Below, in pieces: positions 5,360 through 5,752 of a DNA stretch of 5,752 bases (position 1 is its first letter; each line of letters begins with the position of its first letter). The DNA is taken from the NCBI GenBank assembly GCA_030592465.1, contig JAUVJB010000198.1, positions 1 to 5,752 of the forward strand. The letters are read 5' to 3'. Position numbers and translations under genes: made by a program. The notes below the pieces were generated by a model, which had not been told where the DNA came from, searched no databases, and saw nothing but the letters and a program-made list of their open reading frames with translations. This DNA is from Bacteroidota bacterium. Its GTDB lineage: Bacteria; Bacteroidota; Bacteroidia; Bacteroidales; B39-G9.

Positions 5360-5752
5360 ATGAAATTTAAAATATCAATAATAGTTTTAATATTTAGTTT
5401 TGTAAATATTACTACATTATACTCACAAAAAAATTATTCGGCTAAAGCTGATATAACGTTTAATGCAGGTCAATACTATAAGGCAATTGACTTATATAAG
5501 TATTCGTATGCTAAAGCAAAAAACAAAGAAGAAAAAGCAGAAGTGATATTTAAAACTGCACTTTGTTATAAATTAATAAATGATTCAAAACATTCTGAAA
5601 TATGGTTTAAGAAAGCAATAAAAAGAGGTTATCCCGGTCCTGTTGCAACATTATATCTCGCTGATGCTAAAAAACTTAACGGGAAATATGATGAAGCTGC
5701 CGAGCAATACCAAAAATATAAAAATTTTGTCCCTGATGATAAAAAAGCCGAC
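5360..5752 (+). CDS. Exported TPR protein, N-terminal part (cut by window edge); OmpA/PorE-like family likely
   Basis: An open frame starts at ATG 5360 and is still open at the last base, giving 131 residues of a longer protein. It begins with a signal peptide (KFK, hydrophobic about 5-15, likely cut after S22 in YSQ). There is no lipobox Cys. The rest is helical TPR-like repeats: about 28-53 (FNAGQYYKAIDLYKYSY), about 60-89 (ALCYKLINDSKHSEIWFKKA) and about 95-123 (YLADAKKLNGKYDEAAEQY). Tight YxKAIDLY and GYPGPVATLYLADAKKLNGKY phrases resemble the start of large Bacteroidota proteins that continue with PD40/WD40-like propeller repeats and a C-terminal OmpA peptidoglycan-binding domain, as in the type IX secretion component PorE. 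The downstream domains lie outside the window, so that identity is an inference; exported TPR protein is certain enough. It has its own candidate promoter and lies after a strong terminator, so it is probably transcribed apart from genes 1 and 2. Confidence 0.85.
   Translation, partial: MKFKISIIVLIFSFVNITTLYSQKNYSAKADITFNAGQYYKAIDLYKYSYAKAKNKEEKAEVIFKTALCYKLINDSKHSEIWFKKAIKRGYPGPVATLYLADAKKLNGKYDEAAEQYQKYKNFVPDDKKAD

Overview
The window looks like a chromosomal segment from an AT-rich member of the Bacteroidota. Three things point there. The promoter-like sites fit the TAnnTTTG -7 element typical of that phylum. No gene start has a Shine-Dalgarno sequence. The encoded proteins are characteristic of the group: DUF3857/transglutaminase-like exported proteins and a TPR-bearing exported protein that resembles the N-terminus of OmpA-family, gliding/PorE-like proteins. 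No species can be named from this sequence alone.

Layout. Positions 1-610 are non-coding. They hold short heptamer-type repeats, a weak hairpin, a strong UUCG-capped terminator (275-302), a second repeat cluster (371-478) and a candidate promoter (574-581). Gene 1 (611-2560, +) encodes a 649-residue exported DUF3857 protein with an intact transglutaminase-like Cys-His-Asp triad (C333, H373, D390). A 230-bp spacer packed with interlocking inverted repeats and a promoter-like site follows. Gene 2 (2791-4659, +) encodes a 622-residue exported paralogue with the same architecture, but the catalytic Cys and His positions appear to be Asn and Lys. A 700-bp non-coding stretch then contains a compact 144-bp repeat element (4771-4914). 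It has 14-bp perfect terminal inverted repeats and an internal 36-bp perfect palindrome, and a strong bidirectional-type terminator (4922-4950) sits just after it. Gene 3 starts at 5360 and runs off the right edge. Its 131 visible residues are a signal peptide followed by TPR-like helices.

How the genes relate. Genes 1 and 2 are co-oriented paralogues, both exported, one apparently active and one apparently a pseudoenzyme. This suggests an enzyme/non-enzyme pair acting in the periplasm or at the cell surface, but no substrate can be inferred. The spacer between them is long and carries its own promoter-like site, so they may not form a simple operon. Gene 3 is separated by a terminator and has its own promoter candidate, so it is probably an independent unit.

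The most unusual non-coding content is the palindrome-bearing element at 4771-4914 and the pseudoknot-capable set of inverted repeats at 2590-2740. Neither matches a family I can name with confidence.
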